The notes below the pieces were generated by a model. It had not been told where the DNA came from. It did not search any database and saw only the letters and a list, made by a program, of their open reading frames with translations. DNA of 6,046 bases from NCBI GenBank assembly GCA_023409755.1, contig JAEYRA010000021.1, positions 1-6,046 of the forward strand, read 5' to 3'. Positions 5,747 to 6,046 of the stretch are shown here, one piece after another (position 1 is the first letter of the stretch; every line of letters begins with the position of its first letter). The position numbers and the translations under genes are program-made. Source of the DNA: Bacillota bacterium. GTDB lineage: Bacteria > Bacillota > Clostridia > Christensenellales > UMGS416.

Positions 5747-6046
5747 TTACAGGGGCAGAACGCCCTTGCCCGGGCGATAGTCCCAGTAGGTTTGGCTGAT
5801 GTTGTGGGCGGTGAAGAAGGTACGTGTCGCCCGCATTTTCTGGGCCATCAGCGGGTCATCGGCGGGGAAGGCACCCCACTCGCCGGCAAGCATGGGCAGC
5901 CCGTGCTGCTCGGCCCAATCCAGGTGCTGCTGGAAGCACCGGTCCACCCGGTTCTGGTCGGCGGCATACACATAGGCGGTGCAGTCCACCAGGTCGTACC
6001 CGTGGGGGGCAAAGGCTTGAATGGGATCGCGTACGCCGTCCACCTC
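5747..6046 (-). CDS. GH5-like (cellulase-fold) glycoside hydrolase, C-terminal part
   Basis: The last 99 codons of a gene that continues past the right edge; a GTG at 6043 is in frame but internal, as the codon before it (GAG) is still open and no binding site is visible. Features of the end of a clan GH-A barrel are present: PHGYDLVDCTAYVY, in which His and Tyr resemble the pair after strand 6 of GH5, then GLPMLAGEWGAF, where the Glu of GEWG (about residue 55) fits the catalytic nucleophile at strand 7, and QTYWDYRPGKG as the strand-8 segment with an aromatic residue. GH5 members cut beta-linked glucans, mannans or glycosphingolipids; the HGYD...GEWG pattern recalls the endoglycoceramidase-like group, but subfamily cannot be fixed from this fragment. 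The end lies 7 bases before a strong hairpin. Convergent with the phosphotransferase operon. Confidence 0.75.
   Translation of the reverse strand, partial: EVDGVRDPIQAFAPHGYDLVDCTAYVYAADQNRVDRCFQQHLDWAEQHGLPMLAGEWGAFPADDPLMAQKMRATRTFFTAHNISQTYWDYRPGKGVLPL

Overview
This 6,046-base window looks like the chromosome of a fairly GC-rich member of the Bacillota, perhaps a gut Clostridia lineage such as the Oscillospiraceae. The reasons are the strong purine-rich ribosome binding sites (GGAGGAG, GAGAGG, GAGGGGAG), the GC-rich codon use, a MepA-like MATE pump, and cytosolic glycosidase-type genes with no secretion signals. The assignment is an inference from style; no rRNA or other marker gene is present.

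Layout. The left part (1-2188, + strand) is carbohydrate metabolism: the C-terminal part of a glycoside-hydrolase-like protein with a glutamine-amidotransferase-like (beta-galactosidase trimerisation type) domain, then 41 bases later a DUF1080 / 3-keto-disaccharide hydrolase family protein. A perfect 15-bp hairpin (2203-2236) closes this pair and also the convergent MATE gene. The middle (2276-5563) is a self-contained drug-response-like cassette: a MATE efflux pump on the - strand, a 485-base divergent regulatory region, and on the + strand a TetR-family repressor overlapping by 8 bases an APH-fold small-molecule phosphotransferase. A second 15-bp hairpin (5707-5739) separates this cassette from the C-terminal end of a GH5-like glycosidase on the - strand, which runs off the right edge.

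The most interesting stretch is the divergent region. On the MATE side it appears to hold an extended -10 promoter, a roughly 200-nt leader, a 16-codon open frame (3746-3696) with a GGAGG box, and two mutually exclusive RNA stems, one of which would hide the pump's ribosome binding site. This is the layout of translation attenuation, as known for antibiotic-inducible resistance genes. On the TetR side a perfect TTGACA box and an AT-rich inverted-repeat region lie just before the gene. The 8-mer ATAACATA lies across the -10 of both promoters in the direction of transcription, and a 9-bp direct repeat (GCGATTGCC) brackets the MATE promoter. Together these suggest a pump controlled by the divergent TetR protein and possibly also by ribosome behaviour on a leader peptide. 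The inducer and the phosphotransferase substrate cannot be read from sequence.
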